Assembly (NCBI GenBank): GCA_029265255.1 | Contig: JAJUJQ010000008.1 | Coordinates: forward strand, 30,722-94,721 | Direction of reading: 5' to 3' | Length of the DNA stretch: 64,000 nucleotides | DNA from: Spirochaetota bacterium | GTDB lineage: Bacteria > Spirochaetota > Spirochaetia > Treponematales > Rectinemataceae | In this document: piece after piece, positions 27,961-35,744 of the stretch | Layout of the letters: every line of letters begins with the position of its first letter | Numbering within the stretch: position 1 is the first letter of the stretch | Made by a program: the position numbers and the translations under genes | Notes under the pieces: generated by a model | What the model saw: only the letters and a program-made list of their open reading frames with translations | The model's database searches: none | Told to the model about the DNA's origin: nothing

Positions 27961-30615
27961 TCATGCTCCTTCAAATCGCCGGAAGAACCAGCGCTTAATT
28001 GTGTGCGTTAAAATCGAGTAGCTGATCAGAAACCCAACGATCCAGACCCAGTAGATTCCTGGAAGCGGCACAAGCCCGAGCAATGCGGCGAAAGGCGAGT
28101 AAGGAAGCCAGGTACCCACAGCCATTACCGCAAGCGTTGCAAAAAGCATGGGACCAGACGCGCGACTCTGAAAGAATGGAATGCGTCTGGTGCGGATGAT
28201 ATGGACAATCAGCGTCTGTGTCAGCAATGATTCAACAAACCACCCTGTCTGGAAAAATCGCGCAAGGGCTTCCTTCTGGCCCATGCCAATTCCGGGGTCA
28301 AGATACGCACTGGTCTTGAAGAAAAACCACATGAGCGCGAAAGTGGCGTAATCGAAAATTGAGCTTATTGGGCCAATGAACAGCATGAATCGTTTGATAT
28401 TTCCGATATCCCACTTAACCGGCCTGGAAATCAATTCCGGATCGACATTGTCCATAGGAATGCCGGTTTGCGACACGTCGTAAAGAAGGTTGTTGGTAAG
28501 AATCTGCAATGGCTGCATGGGAAGAAACGGCAGAAGATAGCTCGCGCCAAGTACACTAAACATGTTCCCAAAATTCGAGCTTGCACCCATCCTGATATAT
28601 TTTATAATGTTGGCAAAGATACGCCTGCCCTCAAGAATGCCTTCCTCTAGGACAAGAAGGCTTTTCTCGAGAAGGACGATATCCGCTGCTTCTTTTGCAA
28701 CGTCGACAGCGGAATCGACCGAAATGCCAACATCGGCTGCCTTGAGCGCGGTCGCATCGTTAATACCGTCTCCCATGTATCCGACAACGAATCCCTGCTG
28801 TCTGAGCTCCTTCACGATTTGCTCTTTCTGATTCGGGGTGAGCTTGACGAAAACCTCACAGTTTCGGACCTTTTCTGAAAACGCCTTAGCGTCGAGCGTA
28901 CTCAGTTCGGCTCCGCTTATCGAGGATGTAAAAGGAATGCCGACATCTCTGCACACTTTTTCGGTAACAAGTCCATTGTCTCCGGTAAGCACTTTGACAG
29001 CTACACCAGCTTTTGACAACAGCGATATCGCTTCTGTCGCGGATTCCTTCGGTGGATCTATGAACGCGATGTAACCGAGCAGCACGAGTTGGCTTTCATC
29101 CTGAACCGTAAAGGTGGTTTTAGATCTGGAGAACTCGCGATAGGCAATACCAAGGACTCTGAATCCCTCTTTATTAAGCTTCTGTACTTCTTCAAAGAGG
29201 TCGGCGCGAATCATGTCGATAAGCGGATAGATCTCCTCATCGATCTGATAATGGGTACAGCAGCTGTAAATTTCTTCGACCGCGCCCTTGCAGATCAGCA
29301 CGTTGTCTCCTTCGTATTCCACGATGACAGACATGCGCCTTCTTTGAAAGTCGAAAGGGAGCTCATCCACAAGCCGGCATCCTTCGACATCAAGATCGAC
29401 ATGATCGATAACCGCTCTGTCGAGCAGGTTTTTTAGGCCTGTTTGAAAATAGCTATTGAGATAGGCATAATTGAGAACCTCTTCGCTGGTGTTTCCAATT
29501 ATGTCGACATGATGCTCAAGCACGACACGATCCTGCGTAAGCGTGCCTGTTTTATCCGTACACAGGATATTGATCGCTCCCAGATTCTGGATCGATGGCA
29601 GTTTTTTAACAATGACCTTTTTCTTTGCCATCGCAAGCGCGCCTTTAGCAAGATTCACCGTAACAATCATAGGGAGCATTTCAGGGGTGAGGCCGACGGC
29701 CACCGACAGGGAGAAAAGAAGTGCTTCCAGCCAATTTCCCTTTGTAATGCCTACAACGAGGAAGACAACACTCACCATGACCAGCATGAACCTGATCATG
29801 AGCCAGGTGAAAGATTTAATGCCCTTATCAAAACTTGTCTCTTCCCTTCTTTCAGACAGCTTTTTGGAAATAGCGCCGAACAGCGTATGTGAACCCGTCG
29901 CAACGACAACCGCTCGAGCAGTCCCGCTGGTGACGCTTGTTCCCATGAAACAGGCATTGGAAAGCTGCAATGCAGAAGAAACCATCTCAAGTGGCGGATT
30001 CGCTGATTTTTCCACAGGCATTGATTCGCCTGTAAGCGCAGATTCGCTTACGAAAAAGTCTTTTGCGAACATAATCCGGACATCGGCAGGAACGATCGCG
30101 CCCGCTTGCAGGAGCACGACATCGCCAGGAACGACCTGCGACATGCGGATTTCAGTTTCTTTCCCATCACGAAAGACATAGGTACGAGACTGGACACGCT
30201 TGCCAAGTGCTTCCACTTCTCTATTCGAGCGGCTGTCGAGGATATAGGACAGACCGACACTGAGCAGAATCATGACACTTACAATGATCGATGATCGTGA
30301 TTCTCCTATAATCGCCGAAACAATAGCGATGACGAGCAGCTGTATTACCAAAGGACTCTTGAGTCGTTCAAGGATGTCCTGCCAGAAGCTGAGTTTTTTC
30401 AAAGGCGAAAGCTCATTCTTGCCGAATTCCGAAAGCCGTCTGTCGGCTTCCTTTTCGGTCAGCCCCTGCGGGTCGGTTTTTAGCTCGGAGAGAACCTCCT
30501 GTATTGGTTTATGGCAGAGGGCAATAAGACGTTTCTCATCGATACCCGCATTGATTCCATTGAATGTCAGGTTTTTCTCATGAGGCAGAGACAGGAATAA
30601 GGGTAATCTGATCAT
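27961..30615 (-). CDS. mgtA: Magnesium-translocating P-type ATPase
   Basis: 884 residues, P3B-type ATPase. N-terminal cation-ATPase domain, TGES actuator motif in ALTGESMPVEKS, phosphorylation site CTDKTGTLTQ (Asp about 351), hinge MGDGINDATALKAADVGISV, and about ten membrane segments. Imports Mg2+ across the inner membrane. Start ATG 30615 follows GGAGGTGAATT; this ribosome site lies wholly inside a perfect inverted repeat downstream of a leader ORF, indicating translational control. The EIIA-like gene follows with overlap. Confidence 0.95.
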   Translation of the reverse strand: MIRLPLFLSLPHEKNLTFNGINAGIDEKRLIALCHKPIQEVLSELKTDPQGLTEKEADRRLSEFGKNELSPLKKLSFWQDILERLKSPLVIQLLVIAIVSAIIGESRSSIIVSVMILLSVGLSYILDSRSNREVEALGKRVQSRTYVFRDGKETEIRMSQVVPGDVVLLQAGAIVPADVRIMFAKDFFVSESALTGESMPVEKSANPPLEMVSSALQLSNACFMGTSVTSGTARAVVVATGSHTLFGAISKKLSERREETSFDKGIKSFTWLMIRFMLVMVSVVFLVVGITKGNWLEALLFSLSVAVGLTPEMLPMIVTVNLAKGALAMAKKKVIVKKLPSIQNLGAINILCTDKTGTLTQDRVVLEHHVDIIGNTSEEVLNYAYLNSYFQTGLKNLLDRAVIDHVDLDVEGCRLVDELPFDFQRRRMSVIVEYEGDNVLICKGAVEEIYSCCTHYQIDEEIYPLIDMIRADLFEEVQKLNKEGFRVLGIAYREFSRSKTTFTVQDESQLVLLGYIAFIDPPKESATEAISLLSKAGVAVKVLTGDNGLVTEKVCRDVGIPFTSSISGAELSTLDAKAFSEKVRNCEVFVKLTPNQKEQIVKELRQQGFVVGYMGDGINDATALKAADVGISVDSAVDVAKEAADIVLLEKSLLVLEEGILEGRRIFANIIKYIRMGASSNFGNMFSVLGASYLLPFLPMQPLQILTNNLLYDVSQTGIPMDNVDPELISRPVKWDIGNIKRFMLFIGPISSIFDYATFALMWFFFKTSAYLDPGIGMGQKEALARFFQTGWFVESLLTQTLIVHIIRTRRIPFFQSRASGPMLFATLAVMAVGTWLPYSPFAALLGLVPLPGIYWVWIVGFLISYSILTHTIKRWFFRRFEGA

Positions 30616-30616
30616 A

Positions 30617-30661
30617 ATTCACCTCCAGGTGCTGCCACCAACCTGACAGCATGAGGTGAAT
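30617..30661 (-). promoter_or_regulatory. Hairpin sequestering the mgtA ribosome-binding site
   Basis: On the minus strand ATTCACCTC (30661-30653) is the exact complement of GAGGTGAAT (30625-30617), which contains the mgtA Shine-Dalgarno sequence. An inner 5-bp stem TGCTG/CAGCA (30651-30647 with 30634-30630) closes a 12-base loop. When folded, the ribosome site is masked. Confidence 0.75.
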
Positions 30662-30710
30662 GGCTGAAGCTCAAAAGGATTCTTCAGCGTGAACGATTCC
30701 AGCTGTCAGG
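30642..30710 (-). promoter_or_regulatory. Competing antiterminator-like pairing within the mgtA leader
   Basis: CCTGACAGC (30710-30702, inside the leader ORF) is the perfect complement of GCTGTCAGG (30650-30642). The pairing takes bases used by the inner stem of the site-masking hairpin and leaves the anti-Shine-Dalgarno strand in its loop, so both cannot form easily. A further 7-bp stem GCTGAAG/CTTCAGC (30688-30682 with 30669-30663) spans the leader stop codon. Confidence 0.65.
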
Positions 30711-30784
30711 CAGGATGGTCGCGGGAATGGATCTTCAGGCTCGGTATACATGCAACGACTATGACTTCCTTCCGAGTCGTTCAT
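30671..30784 (-). CDS. 37-residue acidic/proline leader peptide upstream of mgtA
   Basis: Short ORF on the minus strand beginning at ATG 30784, with AAAGGAGGA six bases upstream, the best ribosome site in the region, and ending TGA at 30671, 55 bases before mgtA. Codons 15-23 encode EPEDPFPRP. Acidic residues alternating with prolines destabilise the translating ribosome at low Mg2+, as shown for MgtL of E. coli and Salmonella, which has the motif EPDP. The coding sequence includes one arm of a pairing that competes with the hairpin hiding the mgtA ribosome site. Function as a Mg2+-responsive leader is inferred; the ORF, its ribosome site and the repeats are directly visible. A clear promoter was not identified. 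Confidence 0.7.
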   Translation of the reverse strand: MNDSEGSHSRCMYTEPEDPFPRPSCLTAGIVHAEESF

Positions 30785-30878
30785 GACGCATCCTCCTTTT
30801 GCTGGATTTGGTTGCTATCGAATATACCTATACAATGCACTAGTTATCTGTGTTGGTCAAGCGAAAACCTGCCGTATC

Positions 30879-30908
30879 TTGACATACACTGAGCTTTTCA
30901 TCTAGTTT
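30879..30908 (+). promoter_or_regulatory. Promoter for the tRNA-Pro/tRNA-Arg pair
   Basis: Consensus TTGACA at 30879-30884, 18-base spacer, weak -10 TAGTTT at 30903-30908; the tRNA begins at 30921. Confidence 0.45.
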
Positions 30909-30920
30909 ACAGCCAGAAAT

Positions 30921-30993
30921 CGGGACGTAGCCTAGGGGCTAAGGCGTCTGCTTTGGGAGCAGAAGATCGGAGGTTCAAATCCTCTCGTCCCGA
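30921..30993 (+). tRNA. tRNA-Pro (anticodon TGG)
   Basis: Acceptor CGGGACG pairs with CGTCCCG, discriminator A; anticodon stem TCTGC/GCAGA with loop TTTGGGA; T arm GGTTCAAATCC. CCA not encoded. Confidence 0.95.
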
Positions 30994-31041
30994 ATAACCG
31001 TAGAGGTTCCGGTTGCGATAAAGCGACCGAGCCCTATTTGA

Positions 31042-31115
31042 GGGATCATAGCTCAACTGGATAGAGCAACTGCCTTCTAAGCAGTAGGTCGGGGGTTCGA
31101 CTCCCTCTGGTCCCA
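31042..31115 (+). tRNA. tRNA-Arg (anticodon TCT)
   Basis: Acceptor GGGATCA with TGGTCCC (one G-T pair), discriminator A; anticodon stem ACTGC/GCAGT with loop CTTCTAA; T arm GGTTCGACTCC. Follows tRNA-Pro by 48 bases, probably co-transcribed. Confidence 0.95.
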
Positions 31116-31588
31116 TTTTAAAACCATATATTATCAAGGGTTTTTAAAAATTTCTAAAAATTGGAATATTGCGATCATTAAAAATTGTAGAAAACGAAAA
31201 AGATAATTTATTATATCAGCAAGCAATAAATCTTATTTCCCCATATTATCGATTTATTATTCTATATACATTCCTTTCTTGAATGCAGCTGTTGTTGCAT
31301 TATTTTTTTAAATGCACCTTATTATTGCTAAATACTGCCTGTGGGATATGAAAGCCATTTCCAAACAAAAAATAGAACATGCTTATACTGGTTAGAGGTA
31401 ATTATTAATGGGATACCATGTAATGACTTAGCGCACCATTCATGTTCATCAGCTTACCTTATCCGGGCAACAACGCTGATTCTGATGCAGGAAATGATCC
31501 AGCAACCTTGACACCGCGCAAATATGCTGGATACTTATTCCAGTAAAGCCATATCAAATCAAATGATCGTGGCAAAAGGAGGCATATC
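31116..31588 (+). other. A+T-rich intergenic regulatory region before the ABC importer
   Basis: About 470 bases without a supportable gene. The first ~200 bases are strongly A+T-rich with T- and A-runs. Nearer the importer, ATCCAGCA (31497-31504) and TGCTGGAT (31525-31532) form a perfect 8-base inverted repeat flanking a TTGACA (31508-31513); an operator or hairpin is plausible. No good -10 was found. Confidence 0.4.
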
Positions 31589-32842
31589 ATGAATATCAGA
31601 AAAGGTGTCGTCATAGCACTGCTGCTCATGCTTGCGGCGGGATTTGCTTTAGGAGCCCAGACAGTGACCATTACTTACTGGCAGTATTTCTATGAGTCAA
31701 AGGTTAAGCTCATGGACGAGCTCATCAAGACATTTGAACAGCAGAATCCAGGTATAAAGGTCGAGCAGGTAACCTTTCCTTACGAAAGTTATAATCAGAA
31801 GGTAGCTGCTTCGATTCCTGCGGGAGAAGGACCAGAGGTCATCAATCTTTTTTATGGATGGCTTCCGATGTACGTAAAGGCAGGATACCTCCAAGAGCTT
31901 CCGCCCAGTGAGTTCAACAAGGCCTATTTCGAGAAGAATTATTATAATTTCGTTGCGGAATCAGTAGATTTCAACGGAAAATACTACGCCGCACCAACCG
32001 CTGTCCGGACTCTTGCATTGATCTGGAATAAAAAGCTTTTCAGAGAAGCAGGACTTGACCCGGAAAAACCGCCAAGAACGCTTGATGAGCTTGCAACATA
32101 TGCGAAAAAGCTTTCGAAATATGACGCGCAGGGGAACCTCGTCCAAGCAGGGCTTGCAATGCAGCCAACGGGTCAGGGACACAACTGGATTCGCGAAATT
32201 CTCTTCCGCCAGTTTGGAAATATTCCATACAGTGCCGACTATCGCAAGGTGTCCTATGCGGATGACAGGGGGATTGCTGCTTTCCGCTGGTATACCGATC
32301 TGATTGTAAAGGACAAGGTTGGATATCCCAATTTTGCTACAGATGATGTCACCGCCTTCCGTTCTGGAAAGGCTGCAATGAACATCGATGGGTCATTCCG
32401 AATCGCGACCCTCAATGCAATCAAGGACCTTGAGTGGGGCGCTGCTGAGCTGCCCTCGCATAACGGAATTAAATCCAATTATGCTTCCTATTGGACGCAT
32501 GCGATTGTCGCAGGTGTCAGCGGAAAGAAGCTCGAAGCCTCTGTTAAATTTTTGAAGTTCATTACTTCGCCGGAAGTGCAAGAGCTCTGGCTAAAGAATG
32601 TTGGGGAGCTCCCTGCGAGTCCATCGCTTGCCGCAAAATACAAGGACAATCCTGTATACGCGCCGTTCTTTAATGGACTCGCCTATGCACATGCGAGTCA
32701 ATTCGTCGATGAAGCAGGTCAGAGGACTATACTTGTCGATGCGGTAGACAAGGTATGGCTTAAGAAAGTGGATCCAGCCATAGCTCTTAAAGAAGCCGCG
32801 GCTGCTGAACAGAAACTGATCGACGATTTCTGGAAAAAATAA
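31589..32842 (+). CDS. ABC transporter extracellular solute-binding protein (family 1, CUT1-type)
   Basis: 417 residues. A cleavable signal peptide (GVVIALLLMLAAGFALGAQ) directs it to the periplasm; no lipobox cysteine. The mature part begins TITYWQYFYESKVKLMDEL and shows the family-1 sugar-binding layout (GEGPEVINLFYGW, YYAAPTAVRTLALIWNKKLF, FRSGKAAMNIDGSF). It delivers a carbohydrate or carbohydrate-like substrate to the two permeases that follow. Start has AAAAGGAGG. A 12-bp hairpin follows the stop, a common way to make more binding protein than permease. Confidence 0.93.
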   Translation: MNIRKGVVIALLLMLAAGFALGAQTVTITYWQYFYESKVKLMDELIKTFEQQNPGIKVEQVTFPYESYNQKVAASIPAGEGPEVINLFYGWLPMYVKAGYLQELPPSEFNKAYFEKNYYNFVAESVDFNGKYYAAPTAVRTLALIWNKKLFREAGLDPEKPPRTLDELATYAKKLSKYDAQGNLVQAGLAMQPTGQGHNWIREILFRQFGNIPYSADYRKVSYADDRGIAAFRWYTDLIVKDKVGYPNFATDDVTAFRSGKAAMNIDGSFRIATLNAIKDLEWGAAELPSHNGIKSNYASYWTHAIVAGVSGKKLEASVKFLKFITSPEVQELWLKNVGELPASPSLAAKYKDNPVYAPFFNGLAYAHASQFVDEAGQRTILVDAVDKVWLKKVDPAIALKEAAAAEQKLIDDFWKK

Positions 32843-32863
32843 ATACTTAATCAAGGCTATGAA

Positions 32864-32902
32864 TGACCGGACAGCCTGAAAAGCTGTCCGGTCAGCGCCT
32901 TT
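32864..32902 (+). terminator. Intercistronic hairpin between binding protein and permease genes
   Basis: Perfect 12-bp stem TGACCGGACAGC (32864-32875) with GCTGTCCGGTCA (32883-32894), seven-base loop, then GCGCC and TTTT. Acts as a partial terminator or as a 3' stabiliser for the binding-protein message (inference). Confidence 0.65.
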
Positions 32903-32931
32903 TGAATGCCGGACTCATGAGAGGTTGGCGC

Positions 32932-33819
32932 ATGACGCTAAAATCAAGAAAAGCATTTACTGCCTATGTCTTTCTCACGATACCTCTTATTTTCTTTATT
33001 TCAGTACGTTTTGGCCCGATGCTGTACATGCTCGCGATGAGCTTCACCAACTGGAGCCTCATGCGAAAGGTCCCTGCATTCGTTGGATTATCTAATTATG
33101 TCAAAGTGCTGAGCGATCCAGTATTCATACAATCACTGTGGAATACTGCCAGGTATGCGCTAATCGGAGCTCCAATTGTAATCATCATCAGCTTCCTTAT
33201 CGCGCTTATGCTCGATATCATACCGAAAGGAAAAAGCGCCTTTCGGCTCATCTATGTCCTTCCGTATATTACTCCTGTGGTAGCGGTAAGCTGGGTCTGG
33301 CGTTGGATGTACCAGCCTCCGCCCATCGGAATTATCAATGGAATTCTCAACGCCCTAGGGCTTCCTGCTGGAGAATTTCTCAACAGTACGACGCAAGCGC
33401 TTCCTTCAATATTGGTTGTCAACGCTTGGGTTGAACTTGGCTACTGCACGACGATTTTTCTTGCGGGTCTTCAGACAATACCGCGTGAAATGATTGAAGC
33501 GGCACAGATAGATGGCGCTAACGGAAGGCAAATTCTATTGAAGGTGACTGTTCCTCTCTTGAATCCAGTGATTCTGTTTCTCACCGTTATGGAAGGCATT
33601 CAATTCTTGAGAATATTTACACAGGTGTACAATATGTCTATGCAGGCAATGGGGGGGCCGCTCAATGCAACCAAATCGGCAGCATTATACATCTACCAAA
33701 AAGCCTTTATGTATTTTGAAATGGCACAAGCTGCGGCTGCCAGTCTCATTCTTTTTGTCATCATTATGTCGATTACCCTTCTCCAATTGAGGTTTTTTGA
33801 CAGGAAATTGAGTTATTGA
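32932..33819 (+). CDS. ABC sugar transporter permease (MalF/UgpA-like)
   Basis: 295 residues, six predicted membrane segments and the cytoplasmic EAA loop (EMIEAAQIDGANGRQILLKVTVPLL) that docks the ATPase. I chose ATG 32932 because AGAGG precedes it and the protein then begins with the usual basic stretch; longer readings start inside the hairpin. It follows the binding-protein gene and precedes the second permease by nine bases. Confidence 0.9.
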   Translation: MTLKSRKAFTAYVFLTIPLIFFISVRFGPMLYMLAMSFTNWSLMRKVPAFVGLSNYVKVLSDPVFIQSLWNTARYALIGAPIVIIISFLIALMLDIIPKGKSAFRLIYVLPYITPVVAVSWVWRWMYQPPPIGIINGILNALGLPAGEFLNSTTQALPSILVVNAWVELGYCTTIFLAGLQTIPREMIEAAQIDGANGRQILLKVTVPLLNPVILFLTVMEGIQFLRIFTQVYNMSMQAMGGPLNATKSAALYIYQKAFMYFEMAQAAAASLILFVIIMSITLLQLRFFDRKLSY

Positions 33820-33828
33820 GGAGCTGCA

Positions 33829-34686
33829 ATGAAACCCAGATCAGGAAAAATTGATACCCGCCACAGAAGGAAGCCGACTGTTTCTGTCATTATAGCCTAT
33901 GTTGCGCTCGCTCTGCTTTCAATAATCATGATATTTCCTTTTATATGGATGCTGTTTTCAAGCCTCAAGGACGCTACGCAGATTTTCAAACTGCGCTTAC
34001 TTCCAGAATTGCCAACTCTCGACAATTACCGGTACATCCTTTCCAATAACAGCAAATTCCCTCAATGGTTCAAAAATTCAATTATTGTTGCGCTATGCAC
34101 AACGGCATCGGTTCTCTTTTTCGATTCATTGGTAGGATATGCGCTGTCGAAATTTAGCTTTCCAGGCAAGAAAGTAATTTTTCTGCTCATTGTGAGCACG
34201 CTCATGATTCCTACAGAAATGCTGGTTATACCATGGTATGCCATGGCCCGGGCTATGAAATGGGTCAATACATACTGGGGAATCATGTTTCCAGGCATGA
34301 TAAGCGCATTCGGCGTCTTCTTGATGCGTCAGTTTATGCAGACATTGCCTGATGACCTTATCGACGCGGCTCGCGTTGACGGCATGGGAGAATTGAGAAT
34401 CTTCCTGACAATAGTGCTGCCACTTGTACGACCAGCGCTTGCTACTCTGGCTATCTTCAACTTTATCGGCAACTGGAATGCCTTTCTCTGGCCTCTAATT
34501 GCTGCATCAAAGCCGATAATGTTTACTCTGCCAGTAGGCTTGGCAAATTTCTCTGGAGAAGCGGGGAGCGACTGGCATTACATCATGACAGGTGCAGCAG
34601 TTGCCATGGCTCCTCTCATTGTGGTGTTTCTGCTGTTCCAGAAGCAAATAGTACGCGGTATAGCCATGACAGGACTCAAGGGGTAG
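33829..34686 (+). CDS. ABC sugar transporter permease (MalG/UgpE-like)
   Basis: 285 residues, six membrane segments, EAA loop DDLIDAARVDGMGELRIFLTIVLPLVRPA. Pairs with the preceding permease to form the membrane channel of a CUT1-type importer. GAGGAG lies before the ATG. No ATP-binding subunit is encoded in this cluster, so a shared MsmK/MalK-type ATPase elsewhere must be assumed. Confidence 0.92.
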   Translation: MKPRSGKIDTRHRRKPTVSVIIAYVALALLSIIMIFPFIWMLFSSLKDATQIFKLRLLPELPTLDNYRYILSNNSKFPQWFKNSIIVALCTTASVLFFDSLVGYALSKFSFPGKKVIFLLIVSTLMIPTEMLVIPWYAMARAMKWVNTYWGIMFPGMISAFGVFLMRQFMQTLPDDLIDAARVDGMGELRIFLTIVLPLVRPALATLAIFNFIGNWNAFLWPLIAASKPIMFTLPVGLANFSGEAGSDWHYIMTGAAVAMAPLIVVFLLFQKQIVRGIAMTGLKG

Positions 34687-34707
34687 CTCCAGGCACAAGG
34701 ATACGAT

Positions 34708-35718
34708 ATGAGAGTGATTGATTCGCATGTGCATTTCCCGACAAGAAAGATTATCGATGATGGGAAATCAGAAATAGAGGATGAATCTGGGATAGGTTAT
34801 ACATCGGGGAGACAATCGACTCAATCAGAAGAGAATAGCAAAAATGCGGAACCATCGATGACACGTGCAGACAAAGCTGTATCACGGATGGAAAAGAGAG
34901 CGTCATTGTGGTTGCAGAACGAGAAGGCCCGTTGGGAGTCTGCATGGCAGTTTCCCGCACCCGAGCCGGTCAATCGAGATACTGCAGAACAGCGATGGGC
35001 AGGCGAACTGGAAAAGTATGAATACCTTCATTCGGTGGTATTTGTAACCGCTGGATCAAATGCCTTTGCCGGTGAGCTTGTTTCGAGAAAAAAAGGCAAA
35101 TTCTTTGCCTATGCGCACCATGACCCTCTGCTTTCGGATGCATCAGACCGGTTGGAAGTTGCATTGAGAGATTATGGTCTCGCCGGCTACAAGCTTCTTG
35201 GGCCATCGATCGATGTACCTCTTTCGGACCACCGTTTTGATCCTTTATGGGAAATCTGCGCGGCATACGAGGTACCAGTGCTGGTTCATTTCGGGATCAT
35301 GGGAGCTGCTGGCGGTATTGCTTCGCATGTGAACATGAATCCTCTGATTCTTCACGATGTTGCCAAACGTTTTCCTGGTGTGGCATTCATTGTGCCTCAT
35401 TTTGGCACTGGATATGTGTTCGATCTGCTGAACCTATGCTGGGCTTGCCCGAATGTCTTTGTCGATACCTCTGGATCGAATCAATGGATGCGATGGATGC
35501 CATTTGAAGAGAATCTAGAGTTGCTATTTCGTAAGTTCCGCGAGACTATTGGGGCCTCGCGTATTCTATTTGGTACTGATTCCTCCTGGTTTCCTCGCGG
35601 TTTTACCGATGCCTATCTCAAGGCACAGATACGCGCCATGACTGATGTGGGATTTACCGAAGACGAGCGGGATGCTGTTCTCTACCGCAATACCGCATGG
35701 TTATTGAAAATGGAGTAA
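34708..35718 (+). CDS. Amidohydrolase-family (amidohydrolase-2) metal-dependent hydrolase
   Basis: 336 residues, TIM-barrel hydrolase of the COG2159 type. Metal ligands: HVH in IDSHVHFP at the N-terminus, His in VPHFGTGY, and Asp in LFGTDSSWFPRG. Between the first strand and the rest lies an insertion of about 80 charged residues (roughly 15-95) without a recognised fold. Such enzymes hydrolyse amides or decarboxylate small acids. Its position after the importer permeases suggests it works on the imported compound (inference). Confidence 0.8.
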   Translation: MRVIDSHVHFPTRKIIDDGKSEIEDESGIGYTSGRQSTQSEENSKNAEPSMTRADKAVSRMEKRASLWLQNEKARWESAWQFPAPEPVNRDTAEQRWAGELEKYEYLHSVVFVTAGSNAFAGELVSRKKGKFFAYAHHDPLLSDASDRLEVALRDYGLAGYKLLGPSIDVPLSDHRFDPLWEICAAYEVPVLVHFGIMGAAGGIASHVNMNPLILHDVAKRFPGVAFIVPHFGTGYVFDLLNLCWACPNVFVDTSGSNQWMRWMPFEENLELLFRKFRETIGASRILFGTDSSWFPRGFTDAYLKAQIRAMTDVGFTEDERDAVLYRNTAWLLKME

Positions 35719-35744
35719 AAGTCTGAGAAATAAGGAGAACGATC

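Noticed and set aside
30616..30900. M-box (ykoK) magnesium riboswitch upstream of mgtA
   Set aside because: The conserved M-box core and its three-stem arrangement were not found; the leader ORF with competing pairings explains the region better.
31347..31400. Short leader ORF before the ABC binding protein
   Set aside because: A 14-codon frame with no convincing ribosome site and no codon bias or repeat linking it to the downstream gene.
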